A stretch of 58,747 nt of DNA from the NCBI RefSeq assembly GCF_018069895.1, contig NZ_JAGQDH010000018.1, positions 1-58,747 on the forward strand. Reading direction: 5' to 3'. Positions 42,630-50,486 of this stretch are shown one piece after another (position 1 is the first letter of the stretch; each line of letters starts with the position of its first letter). Made by a program: the position numbers and the translations under genes. This DNA is from Roseovarius autotrophicus. GTDB lineage: Bacteria > Pseudomonadota > Alphaproteobacteria > Rhodobacterales > Rhodobacteraceae. Under the pieces are notes generated by a model. The model was given only the letters and a program-made list of their open reading frames with translations. It was not told where the DNA came from and did no database searches.

Positions 42630-42871
42630 CAGAAACTTACGTCACGCGGGGCGGCCGAGGCGCGCGGGAGATCTCCACCGGGAAATGCCATCAGATGTTC
42701 GGCAAAGCTCTCGCGCGCCTTCACAGCCCCCTTCAGGAGTCGGTGATACTCATCTGCAGAAAGGACGACCACCGCTGGTTTGCCACGGCGCGTCACCTCC
42801 TGCGGCGTTCCGGCAAGCGCGGCGTCGACTACCGCGCTGAACTTGTTTTTTGCATCCTGAACCGTCCACAT
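42629..42871 (-). CDS. Phd/YefM-family antitoxin
   Basis: 80 residues. WTVQDAKNKFSAVVDAALAGTPQEVTRRGKPAVVVLSADEY is the Phd/YefM dimerisation and DNA-binding domain, and the acidic-free C-terminal tail should bind the toxin. It precedes the PIN toxin on the minus strand. An inverted repeat TCTAGC-N6-GCTAGA lies 14 bases before the start and is a likely autoregulatory site. Confidence 0.9.
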   Translation of the reverse strand: MWTVQDAKNKFSAVVDAALAGTPQEVTRRGKPAVVVLSADEYHRLLKGAVKARESFAEHLMAFPGGDLPRASAAPRDVSF

Positions 42872-42884
42872 CGCGCTTTACCTG

Positions 42885-42931
42885 TCTAGCTTTCTGGCTA
42901 GATAGATGATGTCTCAACTTGATCATGTCAA
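42885..42931 (-). promoter_or_regulatory. Promoter and operator of the phd-vapC pair
   Basis: On the minus strand TTGACA (42931-42926) is a perfect -35 and CATCTA (42908-42903) a fair -10 at 17 bases. TCTAGC (42885-42890) and GCTAGA (42897-42902) form an inverted repeat just downstream of the -10, where the antitoxin-toxin complex could repress. Confidence 0.55.
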
Positions 42932-42989
42932 GGCGCATCCAACCCACAGGTTGCCGCAGATTGAATCGGGTTGGGAAAACCCATGATGA

Positions 42990-43199
42990 ACATGGCCAAT
43001 CATCCGCTGCCCTTTCGGTTGCCTCGACCGAGCGCCGCTTGTCCGGCCTGGGCTATGTGCTGGACTGGAAGGATCGCCATGTTGCGACTGTCCTGGCCGG
43101 CATCAGGCGCAAACATGCGCACAGTCTGCGTACCGGTCTGGCCAGCAGCGCAGATGCGAGCGGTTTCGCGTCAATCTGACCAGGGCCGCAGGGCTGTAA
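42990..43199 (+). pseudogene. Deleted relic of a tyrosine recombinase
   Basis: Fragments match the intact integrase at 40229-41287: STERRLSGLGYVLDWKDRHVATVLAGIRRKHA, then directly HSLRTGLASSAD, then RFRVNLTRAAGL followed by a stop. The large catalytic middle and the nucleophile region are missing, and the last piece is in another frame. The paralogue was therefore lost by several internal deletions. It sits directly before the parS/ParB region. Confidence 0.75.
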
Positions 43200-43226
43200 G
43201 CTTTGGCATGGGTCGCGCCCCAATCC

Positions 43227-43254
43227 CCCAATGTTTCGCATGCGAAACATTGGG
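43227..43254. promoter_or_regulatory. parS candidate 1 (28-bp perfect palindrome)
   Basis: A perfect 28-base palindrome with the core ATGTTTCGCATGCGAAACAT flanked by CCCA and TGGG. The core recurs exactly at 44337-44356, on the other side of parB. The inner 16 bases begin GTTTCGC and end GCGAAAC, like the GTT...AAC parS of repABC plasmids but with AT rather than GC at the centre. It is eight bases past the parB stop. Confidence 0.8.
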
Positions 43255-43262
43255 ACGCAGTC

Positions 43263-44300
43263 TCATTCCTCCGCCATCCCCCGAAGCCAGTCTTCCAGCC
43301 GGTTGCGAAACGCCGGATCGACCGCCGGCCCCGACAATTGCAAACCCACTCTGTTCTGGGTGAGAAAAACCCCGGGACAAATCTCGTTTTTGGCCGGGAT
43401 AGAGACTGTTTTCGGCTCACGCCGCCGCACCATGCCATCCGACGCCGTCAATCCCTGCGCAGACTGGGCGGTTTCGCCCTCGACAAACGCTGAAATCAGG
43501 CTCTGTTCTGCCTCAACAGTGTCTGTTTTGACGTCTTCAAGCTGCGCAAGAAGCCGCGCACCGGCGCTGTCATCGGCTTCAATCACCTTGGCCAAAGCCA
43601 ACCCCAGCCGCTCGGTCAGGGCCTGCGGGAACTGCACCGCATCCCCCAAAGCATGGTAAAGGGCCAGAAAAGAGCCTATCTTGGAGCGTTTCGCACGCGA
43701 TGCCGAGGCAAAGAGCGATTGCAGCGCCACCCTGGTCGAGGGGAACACCCCCGCTTCGACCGCCCTGGCCGCGATCCGGGCGCGCTCGTAATAGCTCAGG
43801 CCAAGCCGGATCTCGTTCTCCTCGACCATGGCGACATAGGCCTCTTCCGAGCTTGCCGGTTGGCGTAAAAGGGCAAGAACAGTGTCGAAACGCGCCTCGC
43901 CGGTCTCGTCGCGCAGCCGGGTCAGTGCGGTCAGACGCCGCCAGCCGGAAATGAGCCCGAAACGCCCCTGCCCCAGATCAACCACCTCGATCGGGGTGCG
44001 CTGACCGTTGCGGCGCAGGCTGTCGAGAAGGGCGGCGAAATCCGGATCATTCCCGGTGCCGGGATGGGTGCGGTCGCGCATGAGCCAGGTGGCCTCGATC
44101 CGCTCGAGCGGCAGGCGCTGCACCAGCCGTCCTTCGTTGCGGGCGGTACTCAGTTCGCGGCTCACTTCTTCGAAGGCCGCCGTAAGCGAGGCCTCGCCCG
44201 CCACCCGGGCGATCGGGGCTGCCCCCGCAACAGGCACCGGCGCTTCCGATGTGGTCAGATAATCCTGAAGCGGGCCGCCAAGACGTTTACGCTTTGCCAT
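43263..44300 (-). CDS. parB: ParB-like centromere-binding partition protein
   Basis: 345 residues. DPDFAALLDSLRRNGQRTPIEVV near residue 85 begins the ParB/Srx fold, GRFGLISGWRRLTALTRL near residue 111 is the nucleotide-binding box, VEENEIRLGLSYYERARIA near residue 158 is the CTPase motif region and the helix-turn-helix follows (SKIGSFLALYHALGDAVQFP). The C-terminal 100 residues would dimerise. GGGAGG precedes ATG 44300. Two copies of a palindromic parS candidate flank the gene. It works with the ParA encoded upstream to segregate the plasmid. Confidence 0.92.
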   Translation of the reverse strand: MAKRKRLGGPLQDYLTTSEAPVPVAGAAPIARVAGEASLTAAFEEVSRELSTARNEGRLVQRLPLERIEATWLMRDRTHPGTGNDPDFAALLDSLRRNGQRTPIEVVDLGQGRFGLISGWRRLTALTRLRDETGEARFDTVLALLRQPASSEEAYVAMVEENEIRLGLSYYERARIAARAVEAGVFPSTRVALQSLFASASRAKRSKIGSFLALYHALGDAVQFPQALTERLGLALAKVIEADDSAGARLLAQLEDVKTDTVEAEQSLISAFVEGETAQSAQGLTASDGMVRRREPKTVSIPAKNEICPGVFLTQNRVGLQLSGPAVDPAFRNRLEDWLRGMAEE

Positions 44301-44336
44301 GGCAAGCCTCCCGAAGGGCAGGGGGTGTTTGCCCGA

Positions 44337-44356
44337 ATGTTTCGCATGCGAAACAT
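44337..44356. promoter_or_regulatory. parS candidate 2 (20-bp palindrome)
   Basis: ATGTTTCGCATGCGAAACAT, a perfect palindrome identical to the core of the first site, in the 90-base gap between parA and parB. Its position allows ParB bound here to affect transcription of its own gene. Confidence 0.8.
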
Positions 44357-44390
44357 CTGGAAGGGCGGGGCAGTGCAGACATGTGCCGGA

Positions 44391-45800
44391 TCATTCCGCG
44401 ACCTCCCTTTCAGCCGCAGCCATCTGATCGCGCCGCCAGACGCCAAAGAGCAGCTTCTTGAAGGCGGCATAGGTGGTGTCGAAGGTTTCGCGCCCGCGAA
44501 TATAGGTCTCACGGTTGAAGTCGCGGTAATCGGCCTCGTAGATACCGCTGACCTGCTCGCCCGCCTGCCCGATCAGGGCGGTGAAATCCTGTCGCTGCGG
44601 CGCAAGCGCATGGCCGAGATAGGCCTGCATGAGACCCGCCAGTTCGGCCTGCTGCCCGGCATCGTAACGGGTGATGAGCGCGCGGACCGCATCCCACTCG
44701 AACCGCACCCCCTCGCGGCCCAGAGCCCGGGCGGCCATGTTCTCGCCCTCCTCGATGGATTGAAAGGTGGCATGGAGCATCTCGAAGAACCGGCCCGTGG
44801 AGTCGAATTCGAGGAAAGATGCCCCAAGCGGCACCAGCAGGATATCGGCCGCCGCCAACCCGTTGATCGTGAGATAGCCAAGCGCGGGGGGCGTGTCGAG
44901 GAACACCAGGTCATACTCCTGCAGGATGCCATCGGCCTCGAGACTTTCGGTCAGCGCCTCCCAGAGTTTCCAGCTGCGCGCGGCCATGCGCCAGACCGGG
45001 ATCTGGAACTCGGACCAGTAGAGATTGAGCTGTGCGCCGATCAGGTCGATATTGGGCCAGTGGGTCTTCTGGATCAGGTCCTGGGCGCGCAGCTTCATCG
45101 CCTCGGCGAGCGTATCGTCGATCGCCTGGGGCGCTTCGTTGCGCTGCATGCGCAAGCGGTTCTCTTCCTGGAGGTGGCGCCCGTAATGGCGCGCGAGCAG
45201 GGGAAAGACCGTGCCCCATTCATCCTCGACCGCTCCTCCGAAGATCGAGGTCATCGAGCCCTGGCTGTCGAGATCCACAACCAGCACGCGATAGCCATCG
45301 AGCGCCGCCGACATGGCCAGATGCGCCGCAGTCGAGGTTTTGCCCACACCACCCTTGAAATTGGCGACCGCGACGATCTTGGCGGGCAGCCCCTCGGGGC
45401 GCCAGGGTTTGTATTCCTTGGTCTTCGATCCTTCCGCCGCGAAATGCGCCCGCAGCCGAAGCACCTCGTCGAGGGTGAACCACTTGGCACCGCCTTCCGT
45501 TTCCGACCGCCCCTGCGGCAGATCGGGATTGGCCTTGAGCACACGCCGGAAATGGGCGGTGGCGATCGGGATGAGATAGCGGGTGATCTCCCAGGTCGAG
45601 AACAGGCGCAGCTTGCGCGCACCGCTCTCGTCGAGCCCGCGCGAGGCGAGATCCTCACGCCCGCGCCGACAGGCTGCCGCGATCCGTTCGAAATCGCCGG
45701 TCAGTTGCGGTGGATCGAGATCGGCCATCGCGGCATCGGGCGAGATGTTGAAATAGGGGGGCAGGGGTGTCGTTCCGTCGCGTGCCACGATGTGCCTCAT
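44391..45800 (-). CDS. parA: ParA/RepA-type partition ATPase
   Basis: About 469 residues from ATG 45800. An N-terminal region of about 120 residues includes a MerR/RepA-like helix-turn-helix stretch (LFSTWEITRYLIP), as in type Ib plasmid ParAs that repress their own promoter. The ATPase begins with VAVANFKGGVGKTSTAAHLA (deviant Walker A), VLVVDLDSQGSMTSIFGG follows, and YDLVFLDTPPALGYLTING is Walker B. The upstream frame to 45866 is possible, but 45800 gives the more usual N-terminus. It is divergent from repA across the origin. Confidence 0.9.
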   Translation of the reverse strand: MRHIVARDGTTPLPPYFNISPDAAMADLDPPQLTGDFERIAAACRRGREDLASRGLDESGARKLRLFSTWEITRYLIPIATAHFRRVLKANPDLPQGRSETEGGAKWFTLDEVLRLRAHFAAEGSKTKEYKPWRPEGLPAKIVAVANFKGGVGKTSTAAHLAMSAALDGYRVLVVDLDSQGSMTSIFGGAVEDEWGTVFPLLARHYGRHLQEENRLRMQRNEAPQAIDDTLAEAMKLRAQDLIQKTHWPNIDLIGAQLNLYWSEFQIPVWRMAARSWKLWEALTESLEADGILQEYDLVFLDTPPALGYLTINGLAAADILLVPLGASFLEFDSTGRFFEMLHATFQSIEEGENMAARALGREGVRFEWDAVRALITRYDAGQQAELAGLMQAYLGHALAPQRQDFTALIGQAGEQVSGIYEADYRDFNRETYIRGRETFDTTYAAFKKLLFGVWRRDQMAAAEREVAE

Positions 45801-46204
45801 ATGCGCTGTTTTGCGATATATACCGCGAAAATGCGAACATGGGAATATTCTCATATGCTGGAGCAAGGCGATTCGGCCTCTTCCTTGTATTTTCCCGGCA
45901 AATTCAGGGGGTTTGACCGGGTGCCGGATCTCTTTCAGGGCGAGGTGCCAAAAAATTCCGGTGTTAATGATATGTTATTTATTAGTTACGCTTATTTGTC
46001 TTTTTGCTATCTAGTTGTTCTTAATCAGAAATCTGGTCCATTTTGGTCCCTGGGTGAATCCGATCCCACGATAGGGCGACTCTGAAGCCACGATCGTGCG
46101 ATTCCGAAGCCACGATCGCCGCGCCCGAAACGCTGGACGTGTTCGCGGGTGCCCGCATAAGGTGGTGATAATGAAACCCCGAAAGACAAGAGCAGGCTGG
46201 GGGC
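45801..46204. other. Plasmid replication origin region
   Basis: 404 bases between divergent parA and repA. 45955-46035 is markedly AT-rich (for example GTTATTTATTAGTTACGC) and would melt easily. Three 22-base iterons follow at 46054-46119. Near the parA side GAATATTC lies in a partly palindromic stretch (45836-45860) that may be the parA operator. No DnaA box matching TTATCCACA was seen. Confidence 0.8.
46054..46119 (+). repeat. Three tandem 22-bp iterons
   Basis: Units at 46054-46075, 46076-46097 and 46098-46119 share the order G-GA-TCCGA then GCCACGAT; the last two carry the exact core GAAGCCACGATCG. A degenerate partial copy follows. The 22-base period is exactly two helical turns, as in origins bound by RepA-type initiators. 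They end 85 bases before the repA start. Confidence 0.85.
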
Positions 46205-47215
46205 ATGGGCAGTTACGCGGGATCAGAGCGGCAGGAGCTGCTGCCGGAGCGTCATCCGACGGCCGATTTCTTTGTCTGCGATATCTTCGATGCGCTGCCC
46301 AAGGACGATCTTGCGTCGATGGAGCATCCGCTTTTCTCGCTCTCGACGCGCGCCGATCTGCGGGTGCTGTCCTATCGCCACAACGATGTGTCCATTACCG
46401 TGACACCCTCGGTCAAGGGGCGGGCGACGCTTTTTGACAAGGACATCCTGATCTATTGCATCAGCCAGATCATGGCTGCGCTCAATGCCGGGCGCCCGGT
46501 CAGCCGGACGGTGCATCTGCGCGCCCATGATCTGCTGGTGGCCACCAATCGCGAGACCTCTGGCGACGGCTATCGCCGCCTCGTGGAGGCGTTCGAGAGG
46601 CTGGCGGGCACGCGCATCACCACCAATATTGCCACCACAGAGGTGGAGACGACCACCGGCTTCGGCCTCATCGAGACCTGGCAGATCCAGCGGCGCACAA
46701 GGGGCGGACGGATGGTTTCGGTACGGGTGACGCTGGCCGAGTGGCTCTATCGGGCGGTGCTGGCGAAATCCGTTCTCACGCTCAGCCGCGACTATTTCCG
46801 CCTGCGCAAGCCGCTGGAGCGGCGCGTCTATGAACTCGCGCGCAAGCATTGTGGCCATCAGCCGGGCTGGCGCATCTCGCTGCCCGTGCTGGCGCACAAA
46901 TCCGGCTCGGCCTCGCCGTTGCGGGTGTTCCGCCGGATGATCCGCGACATGATCGCCACCAATCATTTGCCCGATTACGATCTCGCCGAAGAGCCGGGTG
47001 ACATCATCCATGTGCGCCCGCGCCAGGTGGTGCTCGCCCCCGGCGAGGGGCCGCATCCAAGCCCCGAGGCGCTGGCCGAGGCGCGCCGCCTGATCCCCGG
47101 CGCAGATGCCCATGCGCTCGAGGCCGACTGGCGCGCATGGTGGGTGACGACCGGGCGCCCGCGCCTGCGCAGCCCCGACGCGGCCTTTCTGGGCTGGGTG
47201 CGCAAGCGGGCCTGA
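46205..47215 (+). CDS. repA: RepA-type plasmid replication initiator
   Basis: 336 residues of the RPA initiator family used by Rhodobacterales plasmids. ADFFVCDIFDALPKDDLASMEHPLFSLS near residue 20, KDILIYCISQIMAALN near residue 79, VHLRAHDLLVATNRETSGDGYRRLVEAFERL and SRDYFRLRKPLERRVYELARKHCG near residue 196 are characteristic, giving two winged-helix domains. It should bind the iterons just upstream and open the AT-rich stretch. Together with the divergent parAB this is the whole replication and segregation unit. Confidence 0.93.
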   Translation: MGSYAGSERQELLPERHPTADFFVCDIFDALPKDDLASMEHPLFSLSTRADLRVLSYRHNDVSITVTPSVKGRATLFDKDILIYCISQIMAALNAGRPVSRTVHLRAHDLLVATNRETSGDGYRRLVEAFERLAGTRITTNIATTEVETTTGFGLIETWQIQRRTRGGRMVSVRVTLAEWLYRAVLAKSVLTLSRDYFRLRKPLERRVYELARKHCGHQPGWRISLPVLAHKSGSASPLRVFRRMIRDMIATNHLPDYDLAEEPGDIIHVRPRQVVLAPGEGPHPSPEALAEARRLIPGADAHALEADWRAWWVTTGRPRLRSPDAAFLGWVRKRA

Positions 47216-47389
47216 GGGGGATGGGGGCGACCCGGGCAGGGAGGGCGTGGCCCTCGGGCAAGGTCACGATTTGCTGACAAAATCCTGCCGCAATCGTGCT
47301 TGGCTTTCGCCTCAATGAATTCTTATCTTTACAGGTAGAGCCTGAGAACCTAATCTCAATCCTGAGTTGTATTTCCGGGAAGGTGTTGC

Positions 47390-47611
47390 ATGATCGTCGG
47401 ATTGATCCTTGTCGCCACAGTGCTTGGCGCCGCTGCGGCCCTGGGGGCGGTGCTTCTGGGGCAGTCGATCTGGATCGCGCTGCTGATCTATTCCGGCACG
47501 GGCGTGCTCGCTGTGCTGGTTCTTGCAACCATCATGGCCCTGCGCACCGATCCCAAGGACCGCGCCGAGCCCGCCGAGGCCTATCCCCTGGCCGGTCCGC
47601 AGCGCGGCTGA
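47390..47611 (+). CDS. Small two-helix membrane protein
   Basis: 73 residues: two hydrophobic helices (about residues 2-24 and 28-48) and a polar tail (RTDPKDRAEPAEAYP). The gap upstream includes a GGGAAGG ribosome site about seven bases before the ATG. Codon use fits the plasmid. No family is recognised. It stands alone after repA. Confidence 0.6.
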   Translation: MIVGLILVATVLGAAAALGAVLLGQSIWIALLIYSGTGVLAVLVLATIMALRTDPKDRAEPAEAYPLAGPQRG

Positions 47612-47791
47612 GCGCGCATTCCCCGCAGGCAATCGAATCGCTCGCCGGGGCCTTGACACCCGCATCGCTGCCATACCGGGAACAACTGTTTCCATTTTGC
47701 CGACACGCTCGCCGCAGACGTGCATCCCGACCGCCGGAACACGCGATTAATCCCGTATAGGTTGCAATTCCGTTTTGACCCCCAAGTTTCT

Positions 47792-47820
47792 TTGACTTGA
47801 GGCGAAAATAAGGCGAAAAT
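47792..47820 (+). promoter_or_regulatory. Candidate promoter with tandem AGGCGAAAAT repeats
   Basis: TTGACT (47792-47797) and GAAAAT (47815-47820) could be -35 and -10 with 17 bases between. Inside lie two copies of AGGCGAAAAT, at 47800-47809 and 47811-47820, one helical turn apart, a plausible activator or repressor site. The VPLPA-CTERM gene starts 89 bases on. Confidence 0.4.
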
Positions 47821-47908
47821 GTGATGTGGAACTATTCGGCGATCCAGGTGGTCTGGTTAGCCACAATGCATAATCAACTGGATCCGCTTTTGTAGCGAGG
47901 TGAAGACA

Positions 47909-48502
47909 ATGATCAAAAGTATTCGGAATATCCTGGCAAGTGCCGTGGTCGCCGCAGGAGCGCTGTCCGCTGGTAGTGCCATTGCCGCAACCATCCCAAT
48001 TACGAACTCCACTGATGGCGTACAGCGGGCTGATCTGACCTGTGATCTGCTCTGCGAAGTTCTTTACACGGAGTTTGTCGATGGGGATCCTGTCATCAAC
48101 AGCGTGTTCAGCAATGTCGAAGGGCGCCTTTTCAGTGTCGGCAACTCTGCACAAGCCGAGGCGGATTGGGTGAATGCCAATACCGGGTCTGACTTCTCCA
48201 AGGATGAGGGTTTCAAGACCGAGTTGAGCGGAACTCAGAATGGTGACGATTTCACCTTCTCCACCGACGCACTGTTCATTCTTCTCAAGATCGGGAGAGA
48301 CCCCGAGACCACCCTGGTCAAGAACCTCTCGGGTGGCCTTCTTGAGCTGAGATGGGAGTCTCTTCCTGGACAGGGCGCGGGTCTGAGCCACTACACCGAG
48401 TTTGGCGTCGCGCCGATCCCGGTGCCCGCCGCCGGTATCCTGCTGCTCACAGCACTTGGGGGTCTTGGTTTCGCGGCCCGTCGCCGCCGCAAGGCCGCCT
48501 GA
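47909..48502 (+). CDS. Second VPLPA-CTERM-type sorting-domain protein
   Basis: 197 residues from ATG 47909 (GAGG upstream). Signal peptide IRNILASAVVAAGALSAGSAIAA, cleavage near residue 27. The body is beta-rich with two close cysteines (TCDLLC near residue 44). The C-terminus has IPVPAAG, a variant of the VPLPA motif, a hydrophobic helix ILLLTALGGLGFA and the tail ARRRRKAA. XrtD at 11442-13037 is the only exosortase in the window and should process it. Body size and TALGG-containing helix are close to the substrate at 23306, yet the bodies are not alike. It lies just before the type I secretion genes. Confidence 0.85.
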   Translation: MIKSIRNILASAVVAAGALSAGSAIAATIPITNSTDGVQRADLTCDLLCEVLYTEFVDGDPVINSVFSNVEGRLFSVGNSAQAEADWVNANTGSDFSKDEGFKTELSGTQNGDDFTFSTDALFILLKIGRDPETTLVKNLSGGLLELRWESLPGQGAGLSHYTEFGVAPIPVPAAGILLLTALGGLGFAARRRRKAA

Positions 48503-48531
48503 TACGGCCCTACTCACGCGCACATGTTCTG

Positions 48532-48556
48532 AACAGCCCCCGTCACGGGGGCTGTT
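48532..48556 (+). terminator. Strong intrinsic terminator after the VPLPA-CTERM gene
   Basis: AACAGCCCCCG (48532-48542) pairs perfectly with CGGGGGCTGTT (48546-48556) over a three-base loop, then TGCGTTT. It lies 30 bases beyond the stop at 48502 and separates this gene from the type I secretion operon. Confidence 0.85.
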
Positions 48557-48741
48557 TGCGTTTGGGGGGTGGCCCTGTCTGCCCTTGCCGTGCGTTCTGT
48601 GCGAAAGCCGGCTGATCACCGGCTTTGCGCCACAAATTCGCCACGCCGCTGCGGAAATGTTGTAAACAATCACACGGTAAAAGATCGGATTGTCACCTGT
48701 CCGGGGCGAAACACTGGCGGGGCAAGAAATGGCAGAGCAGT

Positions 48742-50475
48742 ATGCGGCATAGCAAACAGGTGGAAAACGCCTATCTTGGCGCCTGGCGGCGGTTGCGTGG
48801 CACCCTTGTCCTGGTGGGGGTGTTCAGCGCGATCATCAACCTTCTGATGCTGACCGGGCCGGTCTACATGCTGCAGGTCTATGACCGGGTGCTCTCGTCG
48901 GGTTCGGTGCCAACGCTCATCGGGCTCTTTGCCATCGTCATCCTGCTCTACGGATTTCTGGGCCTCTACGATTTCCTGCGCGCGCGGCTTTTGTCGCGGG
49001 CGGCGCTGCGGCTCGATGCCCAGGTGGGCGAGGAGGCGCTGCGCTTTGCCCTGCGGGCAGGCTCGGCGGGGGGGCGGGTCCGGGTCGATCCCGGCGCGCA
49101 GCCTGTCCGCGATCTCGAACTGGTGCGTGGCTTCATGGCCAGCCCGGCGATCACCGGGCTTTTCGATCTGCCCTGGATGCCGCTGTTTCTGGGGCTGGTG
49201 TTCTTCATCCATCCCTGGCTGGGCTGGCTGACGCTGGCCGGGGCAGGGGTGGTGACGGCGGCGGCGCTGTTCAATCAGGTGCTGGCGCAGAAATCGATCC
49301 ATCGCGCCATGGGGCTGGAAGGGGCCGAGCGCAGCCTGATCGAACAGGCGCGCAACGATGCCGAAACCTTGCATGCGCTTGGCATGCGCGAACGGCTGGT
49401 GGCGCGCTGGCGGGGTCTGCATGATGCGGCGCTGGCGGCGGGGCAGGTGGGCAGCGATCGCTCCGAGGGATTTGCCGCCTTCTCGAAATCCTTCCGGCTG
49501 CTGCTGCAATCGGCGCTTCTGACGCTGGGGGCCTATCTGGCCCTGCGTCAGGAGATCACGCCGGGCATGATTATCGCCACCTCGATCATCGCGGGCCGGG
49601 CGCTGGCCCCGGTCGATCAGGTGATCGGGCAATGGCGCGGCATCGGTCGTGCGCGCGAGGCGCATCAGCGCCTGCGCGAGATCTTCGGACACCTGCCCGC
49701 CGACAAGCCCCGGGTCAATCTGCCCGCGCCCACGGGTGATTTGCGGGTGACGGCGCTCACCAAACTTGCCCCCCCCGCCGGACCCGAGGCCGGGGCCGAC
49801 CGGCCGCGCATCCTCGATCGGGTGAGTTTCGCGCTTTCCCCCGGTGACGGGTTGGGCGTGGTCGGCAACAGCGCGGCGGGCAAGTCCACGCTGGCGCGGC
49901 TGCTGGTCGGGGTATGGGTGGCGGATGCGGGCGAGGTGCGGCTTGATGGGGCGACGCTCGATCAATGGGCGCCCGAGGCGCTTGGCCGCCATATCGGCTA
50001 TCTGCCGCAGAGCCTGCATATGCTGCCTGGCAGTGTCGGCGAGAACATCGCCCGTTTCGACACGCAGGCGAAAGATGCCGATATCATCGAGGCCGCGCGC
50101 ATCGCCGGCGTGCACGAGATGATCCTTGGCCTGCCCGACGGCTATGCCACCCATATGGACCGGATGACGCGGCCCCTCTCGGGTGGGCAGATCCAGCGGC
50201 TGGGGCTGGCCCGCGCGATCTATGGCGCGCCGCGCCTCATCGTGCTGGACGAGCCGAATTCCAATCTCGACGCCGATGGCGATGATGCCCTGGCCGAGGC
50301 GATCCGCACCATGCGCGCCCGTGGCTGCGTGGTGGTGGTCATGGCGCATCGGCCAAGCGCCATTGCCGCCGTCAACAAGGTGCTGCTGCTGCATCAGGGG
50401 CGGATGGCGAAATTCGGTGACAAGGACGAGGTGCTGCGCCCTGCACCCCGCCCGGTCTCGATCGTGGCACAGTGA
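48742..50475 (+). CDS. Type I secretion ABC transporter (PrtD/LapB-like permease-ATPase)
   Basis: 577 residues from ATG 48742. An N-terminal membrane domain of about six helices starts with FSAIINLLMLTGPVYMLQVYDRVLSSGS, the PrtD-family signature. The ATPase has Walker A VVGNSAAGKSTLARLL near residue 373, signature LSGGQIQRLGLARAIYG near residue 476 and Walker B RLIVLDEPNSNLD near residue 500. There is no peptidase domain, so the substrate should carry an uncleaved C-terminal signal. It works with the adaptor encoded next, eleven bases away. Confidence 0.92.
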   Translation: MRHSKQVENAYLGAWRRLRGTLVLVGVFSAIINLLMLTGPVYMLQVYDRVLSSGSVPTLIGLFAIVILLYGFLGLYDFLRARLLSRAALRLDAQVGEEALRFALRAGSAGGRVRVDPGAQPVRDLELVRGFMASPAITGLFDLPWMPLFLGLVFFIHPWLGWLTLAGAGVVTAAALFNQVLAQKSIHRAMGLEGAERSLIEQARNDAETLHALGMRERLVARWRGLHDAALAAGQVGSDRSEGFAAFSKSFRLLLQSALLTLGAYLALRQEITPGMIIATSIIAGRALAPVDQVIGQWRGIGRAREAHQRLREIFGHLPADKPRVNLPAPTGDLRVTALTKLAPPAGPEAGADRPRILDRVSFALSPGDGLGVVGNSAAGKSTLARLLVGVWVADAGEVRLDGATLDQWAPEALGRHIGYLPQSLHMLPGSVGENIARFDTQAKDADIIEAARIAGVHEMILGLPDGYATHMDRMTRPLSGGQIQRLGLARAIYGAPRLIVLDEPNSNLDADGDDALAEAIRTMRARGCVVVVMAHRPSAIAAVNKVLLLHQGRMAKFGDKDEVLRPAPRPVSIVAQ

Positions 50476-50486
50476 GGACCGGACCG

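Noticed and set aside
37401..47215. Conjugation or mobilisation functions in the backbone
   Set aside because: No relaxase, coupling protein or type IV secretion motif was seen in this zone or elsewhere; the plasmid may depend on other elements for transfer.
47747..48673. 308-codon minus-strand frame
   Set aside because: Antisense to the VPLPA-CTERM gene with its signal peptide, sorting tail and terminator.
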